In this document: in pieces, positions 38,501-44,460 of the stretch | How the letters are laid out: each line of letters opens with the position of its first letter | How positions within the stretch are numbered: the stretch's first letter is position 1 | NCBI GenBank assembly: GCA_039619475.1 | Contig: CM077116.1 | Span: 282,425,258 to 282,489,257, forward strand | Source of the DNA: Icerya purchasi | Lineage: Eukaryota; Arthropoda; Insecta; Hemiptera; Monophlebidae | Direction of reading: 5' to 3' | DNA length: 64,000 bases | Position numbers and translations under genes: made by a program | The notes under the pieces: model-generated | Database searches by the model: none | What the model was told of the DNA's origin: nothing | The model's input: only the letters and a program-made list of their open reading frames with translations

Positions 38501-40629
38501 TGTTCCTTTATCTATGGCTCTGCCTCAAAATCACTTCTTTCCAAGCTGGATATAATTCAAAATTCTTGTATTCGTCTTTGCCTTGGTGTTCTTAGATCTT
38601 CTCGAGTACCAGCAGTTCTCGCTGAGTCTAACTCGCCTCCCCTTTTCATTCGCAGATCCTATTTAGGTTATCGTTTCTTGTGTAAACGCCTACCGTTATC
38701 ATCCTCCAAACTTATTCCTTCATATCTTTCTATTCTGCAAAACTGGCGTTTTACTCCCAAGAAAATTCCTATTCTAGCCCACATTGCTTTGCGGCTAAAT
38801 TCCTTTTTATCCTGCACAATTTCTTATAACAATCTCCCTTACTTTTCTTTCAATTTTGCAGATCTCTCCAATCCTCCCAATGTATTCTACTTTCCTTTTT
38901 CCTCCAAATCCCTTTCCTATCCAACAGTTATACAGGAATTCCATAGTTATATCGAATCCCGTTTTCCTTCCCATATTGCTATTTTTACGGATGGTTCGAA
39001 GGGGCCTAATGGAGTTGGAGCTTCTTTCATCATTCCGAGCATTAATTTCTCTGAATCTTTTCGTCTCCCTTCCTTTTGTACTATCTTTACGGCCGAGTTA
39101 ACGGCCATTTTATGTGCCATAATCCATATTTCCTTACATCGTTCTTCTTCTAAATTTTTAATTATCTCCAACTCCATGTGTGCTCTTAAAGCTATTTCCT
39201 CTCATTTCCCCTCTCACTCCTCTGACCTTTTCATCCTCCGTATTCGCTCTCTCATTCACACTCTCTTCTCACTTCACGCTATCCGCATTGAAATGCTCTG
39301 GGTCCCCAGTCATATGGGGATAGAGGGTAACGAAATGGCAGATTCCTTGGCTCAGATTGCTGTATCCTCCCACTTTTTTTTCTCTAAAATTCCCGTTTCG
39401 AATTTACTCCCATTGTGCAAAAAGTTTCATGTTAGATTTTGGTCAGATTTTTACGTTTCCTCCTTTTCTAATCATTCTTCCTTTTATTTTTCCATCCAAC
39501 CTAATCTTCCCACGCGGCCTTGGTTTTACGATTTTCCTTCGCTTCACCGCTCCGTTATTGTTCCTATTATCCGTTTACGTCTGAATCATACTCTTCTTCC
39601 TTCCTCACGCTTTCGTTTTCATCTCGCTCTTTCCCCTTATTGCCCTCTTCATCCTGACGACGTAGCCGTCTGTGATCCTGACCATATCCTCTTTGAATGT
39701 CCATCCCTCGTGAACGAACGTACCTCTTTGTATTCCAATCTGCTGTCACTCAAACTCCCTACTCCTTATTGTGCCTCGTATATCTTATCGTTTCCGTCGA
39801 TCTCAGTTGTTCCTATTCTCAGTTCCTTTATCTTATCAATAGCTGACCGAATCTACATTTAATTGATCCTTCTCCTTCCTTTCGTTTCTGGGCGAAGATC
39901 CTTTGTTGATATGCCCAAAGGGGGGTTAAAAAAAAAAAAAAAAAAAATGTGCAATAAAAAATGAAGTTTATCTCTATGTTAAATGATTAAATTGATGAAT
40001 TTAAAAGAGCTTCAAAAATTTAGTCTACGATTCTTATTTATTTTGTTTTTATACATTTCTTTGAAATCATAGTATACATTGAACTGAATGCCTTCGGTGA
40101 GCATTGTTGTGTAGGTTATCATATTGCTATAGTCTGTTGTGTTTCTTTAGTGAACGCTCTTCTTAAAACCAACCTTTTTTTTTTGTTAAATATTAGTTTA
40201 TTGTAAATTGCGAAATAATACATTTTTTAAGCATCTAAAAATCATTTGAATAATTACTTTCGAACGCTCTCTAGAAATCGAACTTGAAAAAGGGAAAAAG
40301 CAAATAAGCAAAAAAAAAAAAGTACTATAAATACGTTATTTCGAAAATACCTTAAGAATCTGTCTTTTATTTTTGACTTTTCAACGTGACTTATTATTTT
40401 ATTCGTCTTACCACTAGGAAACGAATTGGTCAGCTGTAATTCGCCGTTCAACAATGTTGACTTGATGGATTTCAACGACTGGATCAACTGGAGTCTGCCG
40501 GTCACACCGCAGTCGGCCGATCAGTTGTCGACGATAACTGACACCGGCGAACCAATGTTGAACACGCCGCAGCCGATTTCGTACTACAGCTCTTCTCCGG
40601 GCGGGGAGAAAAGAATAAAAAAATCGTGA
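9045..40629 (+). CDS. Hsf: Heat shock transcription factor (HSF), 11 coding exons
   Basis: Coding exons: 9045-9152, 9478-9586, 9756-9868, 10446-10658, 11821-11928, 21451-21575, 25674-26333, 28214-29143, 32059-32170, 35896-35986 and 40418-40629. Together they make 2781 bp, or 926 codons plus stop, with every junction in frame and GT-AG. Family role: a nuclear factor that trimerises on stress and binds nGAAn arrays to switch on chaperone genes. Seen: winged-helix DNA-binding domain at residues about 9-110, with the recognition-helix block [21 protein letters not shown] heptads at about 111-190, including [11 protein letters not shown] and LRHKH; a Ser-rich regulatory linker at about 218-788; HR-C at about 800-822 ([21 protein letters not shown]); and a C-terminal acidic/aromatic patch ([12 protein letters not shown]). 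It is longer than Drosophila HSF (about 690 residues). Introns 5-10 are swollen by transposons. Only the exon 6 donor is uncertain. Confidence 0.95.
9478..9586 (+). CDS. Hsf: HSF exon 2: DNA-binding domain core
   Basis: After TTTAG, encodes [19 protein letters not shown], then [18 protein letters not shown], the family's most conserved segment and recognition helix. Ends ATG T|GTGAGT in phase 1. The split Tyr codon is completed by exon 3. Confidence 0.97.
9756..9868 (+). CDS. Hsf: HSF exon 3: end of DNA-binding domain
   Basis: Encodes [18 protein letters not shown], then [19 protein letters not shown]: the wing and the terminal LL..IKRK motif. The wing is short and carries a CC pair. Ends AAA|GTGCGT in phase 0. 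Confidence 0.96.
10446..10658 (+). CDS. Hsf: HSF exon 4: HR-A/B trimerisation coiled coil
   Basis: 71 codons after TTTCAG. Leucine/isoleucine heptads run through [31 protein letters not shown] and [22 protein letters not shown] and LR.KH..QQ..VN are family hallmarks. Ends AGG|GTGAGT. Confidence 0.96.
11375..11632. repeat. Long imperfect inverted repeat (hairpin/MITE) in HSF intron 4
   Basis: The left arm (about 11381-11495) and right arm (about 11515-11627) are near reverse complements. For example GATAAATAAAAATATT and CACAGAAACATTTTCAGG on the left pair with 11569-11600 on the right, and an inner block CAGCTGAAAAAATA pairs with CAACTGGAAAAATA. The loop is only about 20 bp. No transposase and no clear target duplication were seen. 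It lies between HSF exons 4 and 5, so it is transcribed in the pre-mRNA. Confidence 0.75.
11821..11928 (+). CDS. Hsf: HSF exon 5: end of HR-B and KRK segment
   Basis: Encodes [15 protein letters not shown], then [15 protein letters not shown]. This matches the family's IQFLVSL continuation and the KRKLPLMLNDS block of vertebrate HSF1, a likely nuclear-localisation segment. Phase 0 at both ends. It is followed by a 9.5 kb intron. Confidence 0.92.
11929..14589. other. HSF intron 5, left part: AT-rich, no gene seen
   Basis: T-rich low-complexity intron sequence. Open frames at 13817-14485 are compositional and have no recognisable motif. Confidence 0.5.
14590..14895 (+). mobile_element. RTE-like LINE 3' end fragment
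   Basis: The 66-codon frame from 14616 matches the extreme C-terminus of the LINE copies at 4500-5240 and 49445-51890. Shared blocks are [32 protein letters not shown] and a trailing W..NIKNWT. After a stop at 14814 the reading continues weakly to a tail with AAGAAAAAGAAGA at 14882-14894. It is severely 5'-truncated and sits in HSF intron 5 in sense. Confidence 0.75.
14896..16287. other. HSF intron 5, middle part
   Basis: AT-rich intron sequence. 15680-15910 is less AT-rich than its surroundings and may be an old repeat, but no element or RNA could be named. Confidence 0.4.
16288..17187 (-). mobile_element. Foldback mariner-like element, 900 bp with ~200-bp inverted arms
   Basis: Both ends are TGRTGTGTCCAGAAAGT..ATGAA reading inward. 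The flanking dinucleotides are CA (16286-16287) and TA (17188-17189), the latter being the mariner target. Unlike a normal mariner, the left arm (16288-16497) and right arm (17187-16999) are both copies of the transposase 5' end, untranslated region included: ATCGGTGAATTAGTGCACC on the left against ATCGGTAAATTAGTGCACC on the right. Each is followed by GGAGACC, CACGACGCA and an ATG opening MTDS or MADS. The element has therefore lost its 3' half and gained an inverted copy of its 5' end. Confidence 0.88.
16490..17017 (-). pseudogene. Mariner transposase, N-terminal half, inactive
   Basis: Starts at the ATG at 17017 (MADSIEQ) and runs about 160 codons. Seen: the paired-type HTH region with [20 protein letters not shown] and [17 protein letters not shown], then VITGNET. 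In active mariners that last block is TGDET, holding the first catalytic Asp; here it is Asn. The following Trp codon is TGA (stop), after which [10 protein letters not shown] can still be read to about 16495. The rest of the catalytic domain is missing. It is clearly non-functional. Confidence 0.88.
17187..17241. repeat. (AT)n(GT)n microsatellite
   Basis: About 12 AT units followed by about 15 GT units, immediately next to the mariner right end. Confidence 0.97.
17242..21450. other. HSF intron 5, right part
   Basis: 4.2 kb of AT-rich intron. Open frames here (18734-19485, 20790-20972) lack recognisable motifs. No transposon termini or RNA genes were identified. Confidence 0.45.
21451..21575 (+). 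CDS. Hsf: HSF exon 6: linker
   Basis: After TTAACGTAG, encodes [19 protein letters not shown], then [23 protein letters not shown] resembles SGPIISDI of vertebrate HSF1 just after the KRKLP block. The only in-phase donor I find is GA|GTACTA. It joins in frame to exon 7, but without splicing the frame stops four codon positions later (TAC TAA). Confidence 0.82.
21576..23744. other. HSF intron 6, left part
   Basis: No gene seen. Holds a 43-bp perfect-stem hairpin (22792-22834, listed separately) and an (AT)n tract at 23182-23207. Confidence 0.45.
22792..22834. repeat. Short hairpin motif, copy 1
   Basis: An 8-bp perfect stem, GGCAGTGG...CCACTGCC, encloses a loop containing TTTGAACGAAAC. A related hairpin with the same loop motif occurs at 34121-34161. 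Confidence 0.6.
23745..25512 (+). mobile_element. Complete pogo-like DNA transposon (dead)
   Basis: Left end AGGGGGAAGTCCCATAATGC; right end read inward AGGGGAAAGTTCCCTAGTGG. Both are followed by CGGAC, giving 25-28 bp terminal repeats, with TA dinucleotides at each border as for pogo elements. Length is 1.77 kb. It encloses a frameshifted DDE transposase followed by a PHD-like C-terminal segment. It lies in sense within HSF intron 6. Confidence 0.85.
24100..25313 (+). pseudogene. pogo/DDE_1 transposase with PHD-like C-terminus, frameshifted
   Basis: Segments in order: [19 protein letters not shown] (first catalytic Asp) at about 24139-24200; [18 protein letters not shown] at 24340-24396; and [10 protein letters not shown] at 24418-24447, the second catalytic site, normally LDGHSSH. 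Here the Asp is Asn. Next comes [13 protein letters not shown], then after a frameshift [15 protein letters not shown] and [11 protein letters not shown] further frame (24945-25313) has a Lys/Arg-rich stretch and then [24 protein letters not shown] and YIC. This resembles a PHD-type zinc finger, shortened at the W-C-x-C part. The N-terminal DNA-binding region is largely gone. Confidence 0.8.
25674..26333 (+). CDS. Hsf: HSF exon 7: Ser/Thr-rich linker
   Basis: After TATATAG. The 660-bp exon opens [19 protein letters not shown] and is rich in Ser, Thr, Asp and Glu, with basic patches ([15 protein letters not shown]). It ends [12 protein letters not shown], with donor CA|GTAAGT in phase 2. It is clearly more GC-rich than the introns around it. 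It is the family's regulatory region by position; no motif beyond low complexity is claimed. Confidence 0.9.
26539..26629. repeat. Compound (AT)n/(AC)n microsatellite
   Basis: About 19 AT units, then mixed ACACAC and ATATAC units and a second AT run. Hydrophobic open frames on the minus strand here are artefacts of this repeat. Confidence 0.97.
26733..27225. mobile_element. MITE with ~45-bp terminal inverted repeats
   Basis: Left end TTAGGCCGGCCCCCATTAGA; right end read inward TTAGGTCGGCCCCTATTAGA. Both continue into similar A-rich sequence (AACGAAAAAAGTGTCC / GTCGCAAAAAAAATATTCC). The 493-bp interior has no coding capacity. No clear target duplication was found, so the family is unassigned. 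It sits in HSF intron 7. Confidence 0.75.
27252..27420 (+). repeat. Possible tRNA-related SINE fragment
   Basis: GTCGTCGC and GCGACGAC, perfect complements, bracket a 57-nt segment with GACTTCGATCTC, a degenerate box-B-like string. After it comes ATAATGGCAAACCATCACG. A 57-nt body is too short for a tRNA, and no tail or target duplication is visible. Weak call. Confidence 0.3.
28214..29143 (+). CDS. Hsf: HSF exon 8: long Ser-rich regulatory region
   Basis: After TTTTTAG. The 930-bp exon joins CA|G from exon 7. It begins [17 protein letters not shown]; the segment [20 protein letters not shown] is followed by a charged [13 protein letters not shown] stretch and long Ser/Asn-rich sequence. It ends [14 protein letters not shown] ([10 protein letters not shown]) before TT|GTAAGT. 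No domain recognised. Its large size accounts for most of the protein's extra length. Confidence 0.9.
29144..30196. other. HSF intron 8, left part
   Basis: No gene. An (AT)n tract is at 29468-29502. The open frames at 29362-30040 have no recognisable motif. Confidence 0.45.
30199..31154 (+). mobile_element. Decayed mariner-like transposon
   Basis: Both ends read CGAGAGCCGTT inward. The left flank is TA, the right is TG (probably a mutated TA). Inside, the frameshifted transposase starts [11 protein letters not shown] (30364) with [15 protein letters not shown] and continues [15 protein letters not shown]. Next comes the catalytic strand [19 protein letters not shown], and remnants of DNARP and DILHR lead to [10 protein letters not shown] near 30960. 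Stops and frameshifts throughout. It is a different mariner lineage from 16288-17187, since its terminal repeats differ. It lies in sense in HSF intron 8. Confidence 0.85.
31155..32058. other. HSF intron 8, right part
   Basis: AT-rich. The hydrophobic open frame from 31841 runs into exon 9 but has no support upstream of the acceptor at 32057-32058. Confidence 0.5.
32059..32170 (+). CDS. Hsf: HSF exon 9: HR-C heptad repeat
   Basis: After TTTTCAG. Encodes [19 protein letters not shown], then [18 protein letters not shown]. This aligns with the vertebrate HSF1 block LDNLQTLLSSHGFSVDTSALLD. HR-C folds back on HR-A/B to hold HSF monomeric. Ends GGG|GTAAGT in phase 0. Confidence 0.93.
32171..35895. 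other. HSF intron 9
   Basis: No gene seen. 32955-33065 is markedly GC-richer than its flanks and includes TGACGTCG. A short hairpin related to 22792-22834 lies at 34121-34161. Long A/T runs occur, for example at 34754-34773. Confidence 0.5.
34121..34161. repeat. Short hairpin motif, copy 2
   Basis: ACAGTG...CACTGT stem with loop TTTTTTTGAACGAAACTC. Shares TTTGAACGAAAC.CCACTG and the stem position with 22792-22834. Confidence 0.55.
35896..35986 (+). CDS. Hsf: HSF exon 10
   Basis: After TTTTAG. Encodes [19 protein letters not shown], then a Ser-rich end with NKSRVE. Phase 0 in, phase 1 out (GAA G|GTTAGT). The acidic-hydrophobic mix ([13 protein letters not shown]) suits part of an activation domain; that is inference. 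Confidence 0.88.
36605..39947 (+). mobile_element. Recent 5'-truncated LINE (EN-RT-RNase H type) in HSF intron 10
   Basis: Begins within the endonuclease domain and ends in GGGGGGTTAAAA and an A-run (39928-39947). A candidate target duplication is TGTGCA, at 36599-36604 and 39948-39953 (ATTGTGCA/AATGTGCA if one mismatch is allowed). The body is pyrimidine-rich on the plus strand, unlike the surrounding intron. It is inserted in the same direction as HSF. Related fragments are at 6243-6960, 56860-57510 and 57965-58245. Confidence 0.9.
36620..39862 (+). CDS. LINE ORF2: endonuclease C-term, reverse transcriptase, RNase H
   Basis: 1080 codons without a stop. The Met at 36620 is accidental because the element is truncated; a TAG precedes it directly. 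Residues 22-55 are the end of an apurinic-type endonuclease (STLDLTF, then GSDHIPI). Reverse transcriptase spans about 280-600: [18 protein letters not shown] with Asp408, [14 protein letters not shown], and the catalytic FADD at 494-497. RNase H spans about 785-905: FTDGSKG with Asp791, TAEL with Glu826, and [18 protein letters not shown]. The third acidic residue, usually in SDS, is Asn851 (SNS), so RNase H is probably impaired. [14 protein letters not shown] segment near the C-terminus may bind nucleic acid. The domain order fits the RNase H-bearing I/R1/Loa-like LINEs; the exact clade is not settled. Confidence 0.9.
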   Translation: MNRKDLVLLNDLSPTYYKSASSYSTLDLTFSSPSIGFDYNWSTLMGSYGSDHIPILITPQNPPSSPCFKPLNYLRWNLSKTNWALFHSLVDSMLPKLLDGSDPVLHYHLFLNSITNALSLSSPSRKPSSSGHRGSASSLWWNEECNAVFDHSRATFRIFRSNPTRENFLAHKRANARARFILKSSKKSSWKNFCSSFSRTTPLKHIWKMARAFKFPSSERPSIHTISSDSLSSFLDAVAPAYVPNVDESCPFPVMENPNSHSLSSAFNINELKSILKKSSSPTPGRDGIPFFVLKKLSDLALRTLLCIFNSFLSRGVTPPDWNTFIIIPIPKKNSSLRPISLASCLRKLFEGMLNKRLVWWLEHNNVFPSNMFGFRPGLGPADCVSLFVSYIYKSFIDKQYTLATFIDVSSAFDNVHLPTLRDRMIAINIPTHFCSLIVNLMLNRTILLSSSSFEVTRVVSRGLPQGSCLSPTLFNIYTISVASLSMNSSSLFFADDILLFSSSRDIVDVNESVNSSLATLEQSLSSLNLSISPLKSSCIVFSLRPFNPALVSVSLNSNLIPRRECFCYLGVFLNSRLSFYEHINFLSSSALKRLNLLKALSPTKWGGDPFLLISLYNSIIRSKFDYCSFIYGSASKSLLSKLDIIQNSCIRLCLGVLRSSRVPAVLAESNSPPLFIRRSYLGYRFLCKRLPLSSSKLIPSYLSILQNWRFTPKKIPILAHIALRLNSFLSCTISYNNLPYFSFNFADLSNPPNVFYFPFSSKSLSYPTVIQEFHSYIESRFPSHIAIFTDGSKGPNGVGASFIIPSINFSESFRLPSFCTIFTAELTAILCAIIHISLHRSSSKFLIISNSMCALKAISSHFPSHSSDLFILRIRSLIHTLFSLHAIRIEMLWVPSHMGIEGNEMADSLAQIAVSSHFFFSKIPVSNLLPLCKKFHVRFWSDFYVSSFSNHSSFYFSIQPNLPTRPWFYDFPSLHRSVIVPIIRLRLNHTLLPSSRFRFHLALSPYCPLHPDDVAVCDPDHILFECPSLVNERTSLYSNLLSLKLPTPYCASYILSFPSISVVPILSSFILSIADRIYI
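40418..40629 (+). CDS. Hsf: HSF exon 11: C-terminal activation region and stop
   Basis: After CCACTAG; completes G|GA. Encodes [18 protein letters not shown], then [15 protein letters not shown], and ends [10 protein letters not shown] before TGA (40627-40629). The aromatic/acidic [14 protein letters not shown] patch is the likely transactivation core. Confidence 0.92.
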
Positions 40630-41406
40630 CGATGTAGTAGTAGTAGGCTGATGTGTCTAATTATACCGTATGTGCTCGTTTAATTAACTTCTTATGACCG
40701 ATAGAAATGGTCAGAAAGACAAGACCGGTTCTATAAAGTGTTTATTTCGAATGATTTTTTGAAAAAGCCGAAAGTGATAGTGATGTTTGTATTTTATTTT
40801 TATATTTCAAAATAACACACTGTGACAGCATTCTGGTTTTGCATCCATTTTTCTAAAAGTTTCCCTATTTACCGCTAACCTTTAAAATCGATAATTAATT
40901 TTAAAAAGACCAGAACTAATAAAATAAGTTATTAAATTTGTAAATATTCATTAATATAAATTCGAAGAAAGACGGTGCATTACTTTTCATCATATGGATT
41001 TTTATGGTGTTAGAAAAAAGACTTAATTTATGTCACAATGTACAATTATGTACCTACCTTTAAAAGGTATCCTCGACTAAAATTGTTTTCCTGATATATA
41101 TTAAATCGTACACCAAATGTGAACACATTTAAAACGCCGTCGAAAATAGTAAATCTTAATTGTAACAATAATGCACAGTTAATTTGTAATTGTTGAAATT
41201 TGCATAGATTGCAAAATGAAATGCCTTCTTCTAGTTTGCTTTATGCTATGACGAGGGATAGACCTTTTTTTGTTTATAATTCGTCATTGTGTTTTATTCA
41301 AATTTCTAAATGTATTGATAATTACAATGTTTGACAATTGCATTAAGTTTTGATGGAATATTTTATCGTTGTGCCTGGTTTTTTGTTTATATATGCGGAA
41401 ATGTAA

Positions 41407-41437
<31 letters not shown>

Positions 41438-41700
41438 TATACATGTATATACATGTATATATGTGTATGTGTATTGTATATGCATATATGTATATGTACA
41501 TATTTCTGTAAATGTTTGATTTTAGTGAATGTCGGTATACACCATTAATGGTCTATGTTCAAAAATAATGTTCGCATTCTTTATATTGAGGGATTTATTG
41601 CTGAATGTAGACAATTAATGTATGCTGTAATAAGTAATTTCAGTAATTTTTTAAAAATTTCATCCCGTTTTTTGTAATAAAATAATACAATTTTCTTTTA
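40630..41700 (+). other. Hsf: HSF 3' UTR (probable)
   Basis: Follows the HSF stop. AATAAA lies at 41676-41681, so a UTR of about 1.05 kb is possible; the true cleavage site is unknown. Includes an (AT)n-rich stretch at 41407-41505. Confidence 0.45.
41407..41505. repeat. (AT)n / ATAC / ATGT compound microsatellite
   Basis: About 12 AT units followed by irregular ACATATAT, GTATAT and GTATGTGT units. Another (AT)n tract is at 41967-41984. Confidence 0.95.
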
Positions 41701-44423
41701 ATTTCTGTTTTTTTTTTTTTATTTATTAAATGATGGTTAAGATTACGTCATTTTCGCGTCGTGTTATTCTTATATTTATGTATGTAATACAATTTAACTT
41801 CTTTTAAATAATTTTTTGACATTTACTAAACCTAGTTGATACATATCGACAATCACTGGCGATGTCCAAAATTAAATAAATTTCGGACTTTCATCACCGC
41901 TGTTGGTGAATGTCGCGAATCACCAGTGATTCTTGATATTCACTGATTTCCGGTCATTCACAATAATATATATATATATATATATGTATTTTAAAATTTT
42001 TAATTATTGTATTATTCGATAATTGCTATTCAAGTTCATGGTTTACATTGAAAACATACAAGCGCGTGAACATAAGCTTTAAATTTGAAAATACAATAAA
42101 GGAAGCGCAAACCAATTGAATTTAATTTTAATTACACGAATAAATAAAAATTCAAAAGTGCCTTTCGAATATCTGCTTGTTTTTTTGTTCTTTTTCTCAG
42201 ATTTTTAGTTAGATATTCTCCTATTTCTGTGGATAAAGGCGTACATTATATGGAGTTATTTTCACTTCTGAAGCGTGTAATCTGGAACATTGAGAATTAT
42301 TGAGATGACTAATATATTGTGGTGCGGAAGTATTCGCGCAGTGAATTAAACATAAATCTGCTGAAGGTCATTTAACGAATTCGCGTTTTTCTTTGCGAAT
42401 CGTTGAGAAATCGTTTCGAACAAAAGTGAATGGATATTACAGTTTATTACGCTCTTTGATGATGATAATGATAATCGCTTTTACGGTTTCGTTTAGTTTT
42501 TTATGCGGTAGTAATTGAGTGATGATTTTTTTTTTTTTTTTTTAGCATCGTGTAGTTTGTTTTAAATTTCATGTGTCAGTCCTGACCAGTTTAGCGGAAT
42601 AGAATTTTTTGCATTTTGTTCGTCACCACGTTTTGTTATTTAAAGCGGAGCATGTTAAAGCAATAAACTATGACGACAATCAATCAATTAGCCGCGATTA
42701 TAGAAGAACCATTGTTTTGGTGCAAAATAATGATTTATGGACAGTATTTAGCCTCATGAAGTATTGTCTCACAAAGTGTGCGAATATTTCTTATGAAAAT
42801 TGTTTGCTATATTGTACGAAAGAAGCTTGAAATTTATTAGTGGATGAAGGATGGGTTGCAACACTAAGCAGGGAATTCTGCGCGGCTTAGTGAATTCTTC
42901 ATTTCCGCGAATATCTGGTACGGACGAATTATGAACGAGACGTAATTTTTTACCGATAAGTTGATGTCTTTATATTATTATTGTTGAGAAGGATACCATA
43001 TTTTTTCTATGCTTATGTATGAATTAGAATGTCAACGATTCATTCAGGTGGCGCGCTGCGTAGCGAGTTTTCGAAGATGGAAAATTCGCTGTAGTAAACG
43101 ATCTGTGGAACTATGACAGCTGAGTGAGTTCGGTAGCGTGTATGCGATATATTAGAGCTATCGAAAAAGCTCTCTAGCTGTTGAGAGCGAATCTTGGCAA
43201 TCTGCGAGTAATTCGGTTTTTTTTTGGATGATAAAAATGTTTCGGATTTTGTTAAAATATATGAAGGTTTTTAGGCTACCATTTATTCTCGACACGGGTT
43301 TTCTCCGGAAAATAGTTTAAAAAAAGTCACTTCTAAAATTAGGAAGCGAGGAAGAAGAACAATCGATTTACGCAGGTGAAAATCATGGCAGTGATCTAAT
43401 CGGTTAAATATTTTCCCGTGATCATTACCAATATGAAGATTAAATAAAAGTATGATATACCAGGAAAATGAAAAATTTTCATTTAATTACTGTAAATTTT
43501 AGTTATTAATTTAATAAGGGAAACTTGATTCATTGCCCCCGAATTTAATATATCTTTTAGCAAATAATGCCTTTGTTCGGTTAAAATAATATGAAAAAAC
43601 GATTAATTGTTTAAATATTTTTTGGTTTCGTTCTTTTGTATTTTAACCTTTTTTTTTTTTTTTTTTTTAATTTATTTACATAGGCGTAAGGTTATTATAT
43701 ACATTTTTAAATATCGTCATTGGCCATTGTACGATTTCCATCGCAATTGGTTTTTAAAATTAAATAAACAGAAATGTCATTCGAATAACGGAAAGAGCTT
43801 AAGCGAATTTTCTGACTGATTGCATATCATCGTTATCAGATTGCTTTAGTTATTCGGCGGGTTATTATTATTACCGTGATTTAAGAGCTAGAATTTATAT
43901 AATGTACACGAGTCAGTGTGATTTTACCGTTTTCGCGTAAAGTTTTCAGCGGATACGATTTTTCAAAAATGATAAGAGAATTCGTAGGTTATAGCCTTTT
44001 TTCTTCATCCGTTTATCACACTTTATACGTAGCATATTATAATGGCTACGGACAATGAGTGTATGAATTTTTCTACATAATTTTTTTTATCGATCATTTT
44101 TCGAATACGAAAAAAGATTTTGTAGGTACTTTTTAGACGCCTGCGTATACTTCTGTTTGCTTTTTTTTTTTTTTTGCTGTTTTTCTTCGGATTTGATCTC
44201 ATTTTGTGTTTTCCTTCATAAGCCCTAGAGTAATTTTTTTTTTTTTTTCTTTTTCTATAGTGTTTCTTGGAGTACCGACTGGTTAGTACGTTTTGCTATT
44301 CAACCAATTCGAAATAAAATTTCCTTCAGTTCTACATGTCGGAGTTCGCTATGCGTATCTTTTTGCACTTTTTTAGTGTTCGTGTTTTTGAGGAATGTAT
44401 GAATACTGAAAATTCTATTTTAA

Positions 44424-44460
<37 letters not shown>

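Noticed and set aside
36966..39749. Many short frames on both strands within 36.9-39.7 kb
   Set aside because: They are shadows of the single 1080-codon LINE frame.
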